In this document: one piece after another, positions 34,730 to 45,302 of the stretch | How the letters are laid out: each line of letters starts with the position of its first letter | Numbering within the stretch: the stretch's first letter is position 1 | Source of the DNA: Sperchopsis tessellata | Taxonomy: Eukaryota; Arthropoda; Insecta; Coleoptera; Hydrophilidae | Assembly (NCBI GenBank): GCA_033557685.1 | Contig: JAWQRN010000030.1 | Span: 1 to 48,968, forward strand | Reading direction: 5' to 3' | Length of the DNA stretch: 48,968 bases | Position numbers and translations under genes: made by a program | Notes under the pieces: model-generated | The model's database searches: none | Seen by the model: only the letters and a program-made list of their open reading frames with translations | Told to the model about the DNA's origin: nothing

Positions 34730-35345
34730 TGCTACTGAATATCGTCCATTAGTTCATATAAAAATAGTATCATTTGACGTAGGTATCTCTGATCTGATTT
34801 GCCTCTAATATTTCAAATTGTTCCTCGCAAATATTAATCATGTTTTACAAAACATTCGCCTATCATATACGGCTTCCATGATTTCGCAATATGTAAAGCT
34901 GTTATAAATGAAGCTCTAATTAATAATTTATTTCTAACAGTTGATGCGGTTATACATGATTTCTGATTTTTTTTCATTCTTTTTCTAATAAAAACTCCTA
35001 TGGTTTATCTTTATATTGCTGATGCTTTGTTTCTAAATACCTTTTTAATTTATATGGTTTGAGACATTCATTTGGGAGGACTACTCAGCAAACAACATAT
35101 TGTGGCTTCAGAATTCCTTCCATTTCTACACCGATAGATGCGAAGTTTGTATAATTTTTATCATATTTCCTGTATTTATTTTTGGTTCATTTTTTTTCAT
35201 TTACGAGTAACATTATTTTTGGTTAGATATGTCATGTTTACAGTCGTGGAACTATCACTATCACCGTTTTCAGATTTACTTTTTGAAATGGCCGGCACAT
35301 TTGTATGTAGAAAATTAAATAATGTTCCTTGTTTGCTCATTGTAT
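34730..35345 (-). pseudogene. hAT transposase, BED-finger N-terminal part
   Basis: Minus strand, several frames. At about 35240-35110 the frame region contains NMIKNYTNFAS, MEGILKPQYVVC and LPNECLKPYKLKRYLETKH (about 35080-35020), matching the K-P-Q-C-V-x-C x(n) L-x-N-x-x-L-K-P-S-K-L-K-R-H-L-x-x-K-H pattern of a BED zinc finger; the first Cys of the pair is lost. ASFITAL (about 34905) and ISNDTI-like SNDTIFI (about 34775) then match the V-A-x-x-I-A-K and P-L-S-N-D-T-I blocks before the catalytic domain. The R1 insertion separates this piece from the catalytic part. Confidence 0.65.
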
Positions 35346-36246
35346 AGGGGGTAATTTATTAAGAAATAGGCAACAAATTAATATTAAATCAGACACTCGA
35401 AAATTAATTGCACTCAAGTAGGACTTGTCAATAAAACATTCTATTCATTCGCAGTAGCACTAGTTTTTTGGTAATTCACGCGTCGAGAAAAAATATTTGA
35501 GCGAACTAGATAAATAGGCAAGTAGCGCAAGTACAGTCAATTAAATTAATGAGCAGCGCGACAACAAGCATTTGTCTAACTCCGGTGCACGTTCGTTTGC
35601 AGTTTGTCGGGTGGGATCTGTCATGAATTAGTTCATAGGTCGGTATAGATCCATCTTGTTCTACCGTATGAGATTAGTTGCGAGGGAAATACATAACATA
35701 GACATAAACAACCTGAAAACTTACATGAGAACCTGGATATCCAAAAAATCTTCTTTATCTGTTTCGTATATTACGCTATTTTTATTTCTATCCTACATTT
35801 GTATGAGGACAACGTTGATATTAGTTAAAGAAACAATGTTTTTTTTTATATAATTTTAAATAAATACATAATATACCTAACTCTGTCCTAATGTTGTATT
35901 TGTTATTCCGTCTTAAAATTGTAAAAAGATTATGATTATAGGTGCTTATAACTTGTCTATGATAAAAATGCAGCTCTCTTTTCGCCTGTGGCGCATTATT
36001 CCCAAATGTTTGCGCCCCCCCTAAAACCCTTTCGAGGACCACCAGTTGGCCTCCGATCCCGGCTAAGAATCGCTGGCCTAGGTCCCACACTACGCTAAGC
36101 GAAACATGAATTGCCAGTTATATAATATAACATTAAATGATTTAGATGCTTCAGAACGTTGTCAATATGTCAGACGGGGCCAGTGTTAATTAATATTTGT
36201 TGAAATAGGGAACCCTTTTTAATGAAATTTATTTTAAAATTGTATA

Positions 36247-37730
36247 CCATATTGACTGAAATATAACACGACCTAAAATAAAATGCGACGTATATATTTT
36301 GGAAGATGATTCAAAGAAAAAATAAAGATACACATTAAAAATTTAGAATTTATTGAAAAAAGTAGAAAATATTTTTATTATTTAGATATGCTTGAACTTG
36401 TTGCTTCACTTATATAGCTTGACTTACTCCATGAATAATTATCTTCCTCTTCACTCAGTCCCATCCAGATTGTTAGAAATACAATATTTCTTGAAACCTT
36501 TTTCGATAGAAGCAGGACTAATTTTCTGTCAAGCGGTCAAAATCCATAAAATAAAATTGATGTTTTTTTAAAAAATTTATCTGTTGGTGTCAATGGATGA
36601 TTTCCTGATAGGAGCAAATTATTATACACTTTTCGTAAATTGTCTGAAATGGTTTTTTAACAACTACATCCAAAACTAGCAATTGAGAAGAATTCAGCTT
36701 CAATTTTCGCCTTCACATCAGGTGTTAAGTGAACTTAAAATGCATCAGCATAGCACGAGGTTTTCTTAATATTCCAGGACATTGTCCCCATACTTTCAAT
36801 CAGTCCTATACTAACTCCTCCTTCATCCATCCCTTTCTTTGGCATGATGTTTCGTTTTAATATTTGGAATGGGAGAAGTTTCTGTCCATCTACGGTGATA
36901 GCAAGCTCAACGGTAATTTTTAACTCCTGATTACCTGTTGATTTCAATAACACATATTTTTCACCTCTGATATTAACTGTTAGGTTTGACGGCGGGTTGA
37001 AATAAAGTGGTGTTTTATATGTAATTATAGATTTGACGAAGGTTTATTACAAGATGACCAACATTTTGAGGTAGTATTTGAGCAAGTATTGTACACTTTC
37101 GTAAGGATAGACCCATACTTGCTTTACACATGATGACCTCACGCAAAAATGGCAATCCCTCATTTCGATTTTCTAATACAATACTAATTAAGAATTTTAA
37201 AATTCTTCAAACCTGCTGGCTCTGGGTCCATTAAATGCTTTTTTGAGAAGTTAGCACATTTGTATTTGTCAACATTGTTTCGCCAAAGACGAATATTGAC
37301 TTCAGGCACATCATATGTTTTTGAAACCTGAAAATTGTTAGTATTTTAAGATTCTCTAGCAACCATCACTTTGAAGTTCATATCGTAACATCTTGGAAAG
37401 CCTTTATTAATTTGAATTTTGGTTGATCTTTGCTTTTCTACGTGTTTAACATTTCTTTACTCCATTCGTTGCTCATTTCTTTATAAATATCATGGGTGCA
37501 GAAACACAGCAAACCCTGATGGTGAAAAAAGAAGAAACTGTAAACAGCACGTCAGCTAAGGCCAAACCTTGGCCAGACTATCAGGCGTATTGCTATTAGT
37601 AGAATACGACATGTGGGAGGAAGGAACAACTACCTATTTTTTGTTTCGCTAAAGCTTGAATGAACGCGAATGCTTTTTACAGAAAACTATTTTAGGTAAA
37701 AAACATCGCGTTATATTCGAGCTAATACGG
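36247..37730 (-). mobile_element. Pogo-type transposon with TIRs and TA TSD
   Basis: TA dinucleotides flank the element at 36245-36246 and 37731-37732. The left end CCATATTGACTGAAATATAA and right end (reverse complement) CCGTATTAGCTCGAATATAA match at about 15 of 20 positions; the similarity continues through C-A/G-C-G-A. The ATTCGA-x-x-TAA-TACGG type of end is characteristic of pogo-related elements with a brinker-type DNA-binding domain. Length is 1484 bp, about right for an intact single-ORF element. The enclosed transposase is on the minus strand and is broken. So the outline is complete and the coding sequence is dead. Confidence 0.8.
36372..37450 (-). pseudogene. Pogo-type transposase with BrkDBD-like domain
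   Basis: Minus strand, frames interrupted. CYDMNFKVMVARES (about 37390-37350) and SKTYDVPEVNIRLWRNNVDK (about 37325-37265) match the brinker-type DNA-binding domain: R-x-Y-D-x-x-F-K-x-x-V-V then A-x-x-x-x-x-I-x-x-x-x-V-R-x-W-R-x-N. ILAQILPQNVGHL, then LLKSTGNQELKITVELAITV and DGQKLLPFQILKRNIMPK (36953-36840) match the T-x-G-x-E-K-x-R-x-T-V-x-L-x-x-x-A-D-G-x-K-L-x-P block between the first two catalytic Asp. The central Asp region is degraded (about 36790-36690). QKISPASIEKGFKKYCIS and NNLDGTE (about 36540-36450) match the conserved pogo C-terminus I-S-P-E-x-I-x-x-G-F-K-K-C-x-I-S. This is a different pogo lineage from the relic at 12.4-13.7 kb. Confidence 0.75.
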
Positions 37731-37734
37731 TATT

Positions 37735-38615
37735 AATGTTTTTCACAATAATTTAAAATTATTCAGTTCTTTATTTAATAATTCTTGTAATTTTTTTGGG
37801 CGCAAAGTATATAATTTTTGATAAATAGAACTAGTAGAAGTAGTTGATGTGGAAGTTTTTATACATTTTCATTGATGTACGTTATTTTATGTAAGATTAT
37901 CGTCGCCCTTATGCCAAAGGCACGTATGTGCATTTTTTGGCTGTTTTAACCTAAGCGCATTTTTTTAGGTGTTAGACGGTATATTATCGTATAGTAAAAG
38001 CACGAATTAGCTCTGTAATTCTAAATAGTTAGAATTTTGATCTAAACTTTCTTTTTCCCATTGAGCAATTATAAATATAGTTTTCTAAAAACATTACCTT
38101 TGCACATTCGTGTCTTTGGTACCACGTAGAACCGATATAGGTACTCAGCCTAGTGACAGCGGTATTGACGATCGAAGGTATTTTCTTAAAGTTTTATTAT
38201 GTTAAACATCAAATTTCATTTCATTCGTAATATTGTATTCTATAATTTAAGAGAAATAAGGAACTTCACTACACGAAAAGCAACAAGAATAATCATAACA
38301 TTTCAGAACGAATTCAAAGCAAGTATTATTAATCCACAATATGTCACTCACATAGATATGGTATTTTAAAGCATTTTTCAATTTTAAAACAAAAAATTTC
38401 ACCTCGAACTTCGATTTAAATGATAGTGATGTGACAGTTCTTATTTGCACCATGTCGTTAAATATTGTTATATTTTGTTTTAGTAGCCTTGATTAACATA
38501 ATAAATTGTTGAACAGAGCAAAAGGGTGATTTTCGCTTTATCTGACAAAATTTTAAATTCCTGTTTAAGTATGCACTAAAATTCCGATAGACCTCTTAGT
38601 TACAAAATAATCATA
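37735..38615. other. AT-rich DNA, nothing firmly recognised
   Basis: GCCCTTATGCCAAAGGCAC followed by GTATGTGC and TTTTTTGGC (37907-37943) forms an imperfect palindrome that could be a transposon end, but no partner end was found. The minus-strand open frame 38247-38453 has no recognisable domain. Confidence 0.4.
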
Positions 38616-38619
38616 CAAT

Positions 38620-40150
38620 CTGAAGTCAAATCAATCAAGCATTCATACTGCAATGATATTAGACAGACTAGCTTTTACGACAGTGTATGGGGCTACAATC
38701 CAAGATAATCTCTAAATTTTTCGATGAGCTCTTCCAGAAAATAATAGTTGAAAATTTCAAGAAAACTTAGTAGATAAGCGTGAAAATCATTTAAAATATC
38801 TCCAAGTAAGTAGGAATCTAATTCTTCTTTAATATCTTTTACTATTGCGAAGGTGTCTAGATTCTTTTCATTGATTCTGCATAAAAATTAGATTTTATTT
38901 TTAAGGGCATGTACTTTATCGACTGTTTCAAAAATAGTCATTGCTCTACCCTGAATGAAGAGACTCTTAGAAATGTGTGCTAAATAAGCTAATTTCATAA
39001 ACGAACAGTTATAACAAAACTTGTCTGTCAAAGCAGAGTCGTTATTAATCAGGAAAGCTCCGACTTCAGCCCTCATTTAGAAGAGCCGAGTTAAAGTTTT
39101 GTCTCGAGAAAGACACCTCAATTTGTGTGAAGAAGTAAAGAGGTTGGCGTGTCAACACACAACATTTTAAAGAGCCTTGAATTCTTTGGTCCAGATTTGA
39201 TCATATTAACTATTTTTATGCTTTCGACCAAGACTTCTTTAAGAGAGGGCGGCATTTTTTCACAGCAAGGGCATAGCGGTGGAGGACGCAGGAGCTATTG
39301 ATGTTTCTTTGACTATTTGTTTAATTCTTGAGATAGCACTGGACCCTTCCCATCTCTGACTTTCGTGCCGCCTTTGCACACATTAACGCAGTTATCCAAT
39401 GTAATGCCCGTCTATTAATTCAAACATTTCAGCGCCAGTTGAATTAGTCAATTACGGCCTGTAAAATATTATTTTTAAAAGATTTCAAGTATTGAACTGA
39501 AATGGTGTGCATTTTATTCGTGAAAGTAAAGTACCTTTTACGTCCTCTTAAAGTCCCCAATTCGTCGCGGGACTGTGTTATTTGAATGAGGAACTGTGTT
39601 TACTGATTTCGTGGCCTTTCCATTCAGCATACATTCAACTACGTCCATTACACAAAGTCTGATAAGGTTTTCAGTGATGGTATAGTCTTCGCAAGATTGG
39701 CAACTCGGTAATTAATTAAGTAAGATGCCATCAAAGCCTTTTCGTTAACTATTTTTGAGTTATGGAATATAATTTTCTTGGCTTCTATGAGTTTACCGTA
39801 CTTCCTTCTGAAGAAATCAGTCGGTTTACTCTTGCATTCTGGATAGACCTCTTCAATATGGTGCATTTTTTTCTGAGTATATAGCAGTGTTTGGAAATAC
39901 ACTGCCACAAATTCCGCATTGTGTTTTACTATCACTGGTATCAACGAACCCAATATGCAAGCAAGAATTGAAGTATTTTCCTTTTACTATTATCTCTTCT
40001 CGTGGGACTTGTCTTCGAAGAATTAGTACTAGGCAATTGGTTATACACTTCAGAATGTTCTGGCACACCAGCTGTCGCTGATATGTCTGAAAACCTTTAA
40101 TTCCATCAAGCAATTCAAGCACTCGCAACTGCTCTATTTTCTTCCACACT
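38620..40150 (-). pseudogene. Second BED-type hAT transposase relic
   Basis: Minus strand, same general family as the element at 32.6-36.1 kb but a different copy. The BED finger is in 40149-39853: GFVDTSDSKTQCGICGSVFP matches G-F-x-x-x-x-x-x-x-K-P-Q-C-V-I-C-x-x-V-L. After a frameshift, HHIEEVYPECKSKPTDFF and RRKYGKLIEAKK (39870-39770) match H-L-x-x-x-H-P-E-x-x-x-K-P-x-x-F-F-x-R-K; NEKALMASYLINYRVANLAK (about 39750-39690) matches the A-S-Y-x-x-A-x-x-I-A-K segment. The middle (about 39600-39080), including both catalytic Asp blocks, is degraded. The frame 39076-38888 has FMKLAYLAHISKSLFIQGR, matching L-G-K-L-A-Y-L-A-D-I-F-x-x-L-N-x-L-N-x-x-L-Q-G, and the C-terminal part continues to about 38700. 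TIRs were not identified. Confidence 0.75.
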
Positions 40151-40154
40151 ACAA

Positions 40155-41305
40155 ATGAAAAATAATATTGTTTTCAACTAGATAAACAGCAAAACCAAGG
40201 TTTGGGTAAATAATAAAACTAAATCTAGGAACCGTGGTTTCCAAATTAACGTTGAATAACGTTTGATAATGTAAATGAATGGTATCGTTTGTTAACTGCG
40301 AGTGGCCATATTATTTTAACGCTTGGTATATACAATATACAGAAGGTTTAAACTGTTACATGTTTACATGAAACACGCTCTCATCCCAGCGGACCCTCAC
40401 ATATAAGCGTTATTCATCGTTTAAAAAATTACATCTAATATAATATTTGGACATACCAGTTAGCTTTTGGTACTTCCACAGCTAATGGAGGCACTATTAT
40501 TGAAGTTTTGGCAGTTCTTTTTAAGGATCTGGACTTCAGCCAGCGATCCACTGAAAGAAAATGTATACTATTTTCTCAATAATTATGTTCTGTAACGAAT
40601 CGCGTTTTTCAGGGGCATGTAGAAAATAGGTTAACGAGTGCAGTATGCGCACTCGCGTTACCTTAAGTGAATATACCACCCGAAAAGGACGAAAACGTAT
40701 ATATTTGGCCAAATTAAAGTAATTATAATTAAAATAATTTACTGACGTAGTTTGTGACCATCGGTTAGGACTTACTAACGTTGTTTTAGTTTGCAGGCTC
40801 GTTATGGAAACGGACTTGTCAAAGGTTCGAAATAAAAGACACGATCCCTCGTCAAAAGTATTAATATCTTAATTAGAGGAAAATAAATTATTACCATGAT
40901 ATCGTCTGAAGGATCGCGAGTAAAACTAAATATCTAAAACTAACTCAACAACTTTGCGAAAAACCTCACGTTAAAGATCTCAAGAGGGGAAAACTGCCAG
41001 CGTTGTCAAGTGAAGATTCGCAATGACCCTCGGTACTAGTGAACAGTCAACTACGTTAGGTACAGAACTCTGTATTAACTCCAATAAGCTCCGCCCATAT
41101 ATAAGTGTTGATCAGTATTTCGAATGAAAGTAAGCATCGCTCACACTCATCCACCGCGTTTGGACAAGTACAAAATCGTAAAGTAATAAATAACACATTA
41201 GCTCGATCCATGTTCCGTTGTGCTACACAGTAAAGCAGTGCCACACGGGAAGGTATACATACCCAGCCCATACCTGATCCACACATGTTACTGTTATATA
41301 GTAAT
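40155..41305. other. No recognised gene; one hairpin
   Basis: AACGAGTGC at 40634-40642 pairs with GCACTCGCGTT at 40649-40659 across a six-base loop, giving a stable-looking hairpin. The minus-strand open frame 41056-41286 lacks a recognisable domain. Nothing else was seen. Confidence 0.4.
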
Positions 41306-41319
41306 ATACCTTAAAATAA

Positions 41320-41740
41320 AGAAAGGCCAATTGGCTCAGTCCTTACCTTAACCTAAACATATTTATATTGTGTGAATATGAGTAGTACGGTGTAAGAAAG
41401 GCCACTTTGGCTCATCACTCACCCTAACCTACATATATTGTGTTACCTCGATGAGCCCAGTTTGGTGTAAGAAGTCCTTAGCTTAAACTGGTTGTGATAC
41501 GTACCGAAGTGTGGTACGAATTAGAAAGGCCACTTCGGCTCAGTCCTCACCTAAACCCACATATATCTGTGTTACCTTTATTACTTGTGTTACCTGTATT
41601 ACCTGTGTTACATGTATTACCAGTGTTACCTGTTAAAGGTGCAGATCAGTACAGGAAGGCACATACACTCAACCCACACGCAATCGCATCACCTAATAGC
41701 TTGCGTATGAGAAGGCGCTCTGGCTCAGCCCATGCATGGT
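41320..41740. repeat. Degenerate tandem-repeat block
   Basis: A unit starting GAAAGGCCACTTTGGCTCA and continuing with C-T-C-A-C-C-x-A-A-C-C and an ATATATTGTGTTACC segment appears at about 41321, 41397 and 41524, with a more diverged copy at about 41710 (GAAGGCGCTCTGGCTCAGCC). Within the third copy, 41571-41636 is a nested array of an 18-bp unit TGTGTTACCTGTATTACC, about 3.5 copies. The block gives an 85-codon open frame on the plus strand (41494-41751) rich in LPVL repeats, which is a by-product of the 18-bp repeat. Confidence 0.75.
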
Positions 41741-41759
41741 TATCTTTCTAGATATGATT

Positions 41760-42195
41760 ATACAGTTAATCCTTACAAGATAAGATTCGAAGGGATAATT
41801 TATAGCCTTCGCATATAGCGACTCAATTGGATTATGCTTTAATAATTATTGAATAAATAAACAACAAAGGTAAAGAACTGCCACCTTGTCCATGTGTGGA
41901 CATTTACCACATAAGACAAACCACATTACTCTATGGGACTCTCCCACAAACAAGGTAATACCTTCATAATAACTTAAGTGCCTTAGGATCACTACCAACC
42001 TGATATACAAAGAAATAATAGTACATAAACTCATGTTAACATACTTCATCAGCCATTCTAAAGAACAAATTATATTTATAGCACTGATAAACACATTACT
42101 TTCGAATACTTTTTGAGTACATCAGGTATATGTTGATAATCCAAAGCCGTAGTTATATAAATCCTATTTACGTCAGAAAGAGGGATGGCTACCTT
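41760..42195. other. AT-rich DNA, nothing recognised
   Basis: The minus-strand open frame 41846-42094 lacks a recognisable domain. Confidence 0.4.
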
Positions 42196-42199
42196 CTCT

Positions 42200-42400
42200 C
42201 CCTAGGATATTCATTAACAAAAGAAACGGTTGCGTTGGAATTATGGTCTTCTTTTCCCTTATAAAAAATATATATTCCATAAATCAAATACATAACCCTG
42301 GGATATCCTTTTAAACCAAGTAACGGTTGCGACAGATTTAGATTCATCTTTCCTTATACAAATTATAAATTCAATAATTCAACAAGCCATAACCCCAGGA
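42200..42400. repeat. Two tandem ~97-bp units
   Basis: Unit 1 starts CCCTAGGATATTC at 42200; unit 2 starts CCCTGGGATATCC at 42296; a third start CCCAGGAATTCC lies at 42394. Shared internal landmarks are AACGGTTGCG (42226-42235 and 42322-42331), TCTTTTCCCTTATA or TCTTTCCTTATA, and ATAACCC at the end. Units differ by many substitutions, so the duplication is old. Confidence 0.7.
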
Positions 42401-42404
42401 ATTC

Positions 42405-43573
42405 CATTTCTAATATCCAAACTAATTATCATTAATGAGAAATCTTCAAAAGTAATGTGACTGTACAACATTTACAAAAGTATCTAAACAAAGGACCAAC
42501 CCGAATACATTCCTTAATTAATACAAATACATAACATAATTAAATAAAAGACAATAACAATAATAAAAAATAAACCACAAATAAAAATGTTAAACAATTA
42601 AACAAATAATATAAAACCAAAGTTATATCAATTGATACCTGTTTAAAATATTCTACAAAGAACATTTATATTAAACTTGTAACATCTAAATCATTTACTA
42701 CAGGCAAATAATTATAAAGCGAAAAGCGTCTTGCGTTATATAATATAATAAACTTTCCCGTGCGGCCTGGTATATTTAATAAATGAACGAAAACTGAACA
42801 ATACATATATCACGACTTGAAAACGTTAAACTATAATGAACGTTACAAATATGTTTTATTGATTAATTAACAATAGTTGACTTAGCAAAGTCAACTGTAT
42901 TGATAAATATAGAAATCTTTACAATGGATATAACTGTCCCCAACATATAACATTATATATTCATGCATGTTTCAATTTACAAAACAAAATAAACAGTAAC
43001 ATAGAAACCTGAATTTAAACGAATGATAACTAAGAAAACAATTAAATAATAACCAGGTATTATAAACAAATAAATACTATTAAGTCACTTACTACTTAAC
43101 GAAGAAAACAATTCACAATTCAATTACCGATATAATTTCAAAAAACCACTTCCGAACTCTGATTTCTACACTAGTCGCTGGTTCACAGACTTCTGTCCAC
43201 TTTTCCCCCGATTCCCTCAAAATTTCCCCGACCTTCTGGCCGGTACTGATACACGTATTCTTTAAAACCGAACATAATAATATCTCTGTCTCCTTTATAT
43301 ATCATAATATTTAAGAAACGCAATTAACTACGTAAGTCTCATAATTCTCGAACATTCTTCTCTCTATTGCGTCTCAATTAAATAGGTCACGTAAAACTTA
43401 TCAACCATAATTTGTTAGTTTATGCATACGAAACAAAATTTGATACTTTTTAAAAGAATTATAATTTTAATTTAACTCATATAAAGACTGGTTTACACTT
43501 AACGGATTAATATCAATTATTATTTAAAATAAGTAGATAGGATTAAATATATATTTTAATAAAATAAACCATT
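42405..43573. other. AT-rich DNA, nothing recognised
   Basis: A less AT-rich stretch at 43180-43260 (containing CTTCTGGCCGG) stands out from its flanks but could not be assigned. Confidence 0.4.
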
Positions 43574-43920
43574 CTGTCACAGTACGTACTTCAAAAAACA
43601 TGCAATAGATAGGCATTTCTTCATCAAGATGGAAAATTCGAAAAGTTACACTATCGTAATTATTAAAAAAATTTAAATTGAAAAGCATGCTCTAAATGAA
43701 TTCATAAATAAATAACACTGCGCTGCGACTTAATTCATTTCGACTCTCGACTGAATTCTGACTGATCTACAACCGACTGAAGGTGTCAACAAACAGTAGG
43801 TTTTAATATGGATAAGTTTTCGCAGAGACGCGGTTAGTTGGCGCCATCGAGTCTCTCCATCTGATATTGCCTCGTTCAGTATGTGTTCCGAGGTGTAAAG
43901 TTGGCTGAGGTGACATGACA
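43574..43920 (-). mobile_element. Weak solo-LTR candidate
   Basis: Read on the minus strand, 347 bp starts TGTCATGTCACC and ends GTACTGTGACA, giving TGTCA..TGACA termini. It contains a cluster of GACTGA/AGTCG motifs (43741-43785) as in the R/U5 parts of many insect LTRs, plus a GATGGCGCCAAC stretch (about 43845). No target duplication or second LTR was seen. It may be coincidence. Confidence 0.2.
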
Positions 43921-43924
43921 TGCA

Positions 43925-44875
43925 ATTTTGGACTCTAACAATTGCTGCATATACTACCTTCTTCCCAATATTTATTTATACGCAGTTTATGTCCGAACAA
44001 GTTCACAATTTTGAGATGTTGTTGCATTTTAGGATTCAAACCATATATAATCGCCTGAGGCAAGAGTTTTTTAGTATTAAGGCTCTTACAAGAGATAATG
44101 TAAAACAAAATAATTTTAGAAAATTTTAGCTTCATAAGCAAAGCTACTGATAATAACTTAGAATCTTAAAATGATATGTAAATAGTGAAGAAAAAACATA
44201 AAAAGCTAAAAAATATTTTAAATAATATATGCGCTTACGAATAAAAATATCACTTGAAAATATTCATAATTCTAACAGTTATATACAAGATTTGCCAAGT
44301 AACTGATTATATTACAAATAAGAACATGCAGGTGGCAAACGGAACATTAATCGTGCACATTTTTGAGAAACTAGGCAATATTTAAATAAAATATATTACA
44401 TGAACAAGAAATAAAGCTATGTTTTCTGTTCTTGAAAATATCTTGTTAATAAATAGAACTTGACTCTAATTATAGGCATAACCAGAATTCACTTTTACAT
44501 AAAAATGTTGATGAAAGTGGCAACAAAATCTTAAAATTTTCTTGATATAAAAGAATGTTCAATCAGGTTGTGTTTTTCTGGTAATGAATGCTAATTGTCT
44601 GATTAATTAATAATACGAGTTATAATTAGTTTCTTATGCGAATAACATATCGTCATGAAAACTAGCCTTCAAAAATATATTTCCTTTTTTGTATTATTTT
44701 TTATGAGATATTATATACCCATAATTTACTTTGGAAGCATATCATAAATACCTGTATGTACCGTTTCACAACAAATAAGGATTTTTTTTTAAATGCCCTC
44801 TCTGTATTTAATTTCTAAGTTCATTGAGATTAGAAAATAGACGTAGTTTTAGTTTTTAGTTTAATTTGTTGAAAT
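43925..44875. other. AT-rich DNA, nothing recognised
   Basis: Overlapping open frames on both strands near 43920-44141 show no domain. Confidence 0.45.
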
Positions 44876-44879
44876 TACG

Positions 44880-44985
44880 CGAAAAGTTGATTTAGTAGAG
44901 AACTTTTATTTAATAAAGCATTTGCGAATCCTCTAATAAAACCTGCGGACCCCCCAAGAGATCCTCGGTTTTGAAACGCTATTGT
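44880..44985 (-). mobile_element. Possible hAT terminal fragment
   Basis: On the minus strand CAATAGCGTTTCAAAACCG then GGATC..TTGGGGGGTCC resembles the CARNGGTTCTCAAACTGGGGGTC type of hAT terminus. Only one end is visible and no partner was found, so the call rests on family resemblance. Confidence 0.3.
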
Positions 44986-44989
44986 AGTG

Positions 44990-45300
44990 CATGCTTTCTC
45001 TGCAAACATATAGTAACCTTAACCTAAGGTGGTCTAAATGGTAGAAACTGGTCGAATTTGGAGTACAATTTGTGGTAGCACAAAACCCTGTATTTTCTTT
45101 AATAATGAAGAATATGTACAAGATGGCAGACTTCGAACTAATAATAGTGACAATAATATTCATTCATATATTATTTGTAACAGAGGATTCAATACCTACA
45201 TTTTTTCAAAGCCTCCCGATGGACTTACTTTTTAGACGCATTCATATTTAACGCGAAGACGGGGAGAATGTTCACTCCAAATTTGGAGGTTTAAGTAAGT
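44990..45300. other. Short region, unsupported open frame
   Basis: An open frame on the plus strand (45038-45235, 65 codons) carries no recognisable motif. Confidence 0.35.
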
Positions 45301-45302
45301 AC

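Larger units (their letters stand above)
32629..36075 (-). mobile_element. BED-type hAT transposon with TIRs and TSD
   Basis: The left end CAGTGGTTCTTA and the right end (reverse complement) CAGCGATTCTTA match at 10 of 12 bases and are typical of hAT termini. Flanking octamers GTCTAGAC (32621-32628) and GCCTAGGT (36076-36083) agree at 5 of 8 positions with only transitions between them, consistent with an old 8-bp target duplication. The interior encodes a minus-strand BED-finger transposase of the SCAND3/ZBED5-like group. The element is 3447 bp, of which roughly 750 bp is an R1 fragment inserted later. Both termini and all transposase regions are present, but the coding sequence is badly broken, so the element is complete in outline and dead. 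Confidence 0.8.

Noticed and set aside
37907..40680. Possible piggyBac-like ends (palindrome at 37.9 kb and GAGTGC..GCACTC hairpin at 40.65 kb) enclosing the second hAT
   Set aside because: The two ends match only loosely and no TTAA target duplication is present at the left end.
41494..41751. 85-codon open frame rich in LPVL repeats
   Set aside because: The repeats follow directly from the 18-bp DNA array, so the frame is probably incidental.
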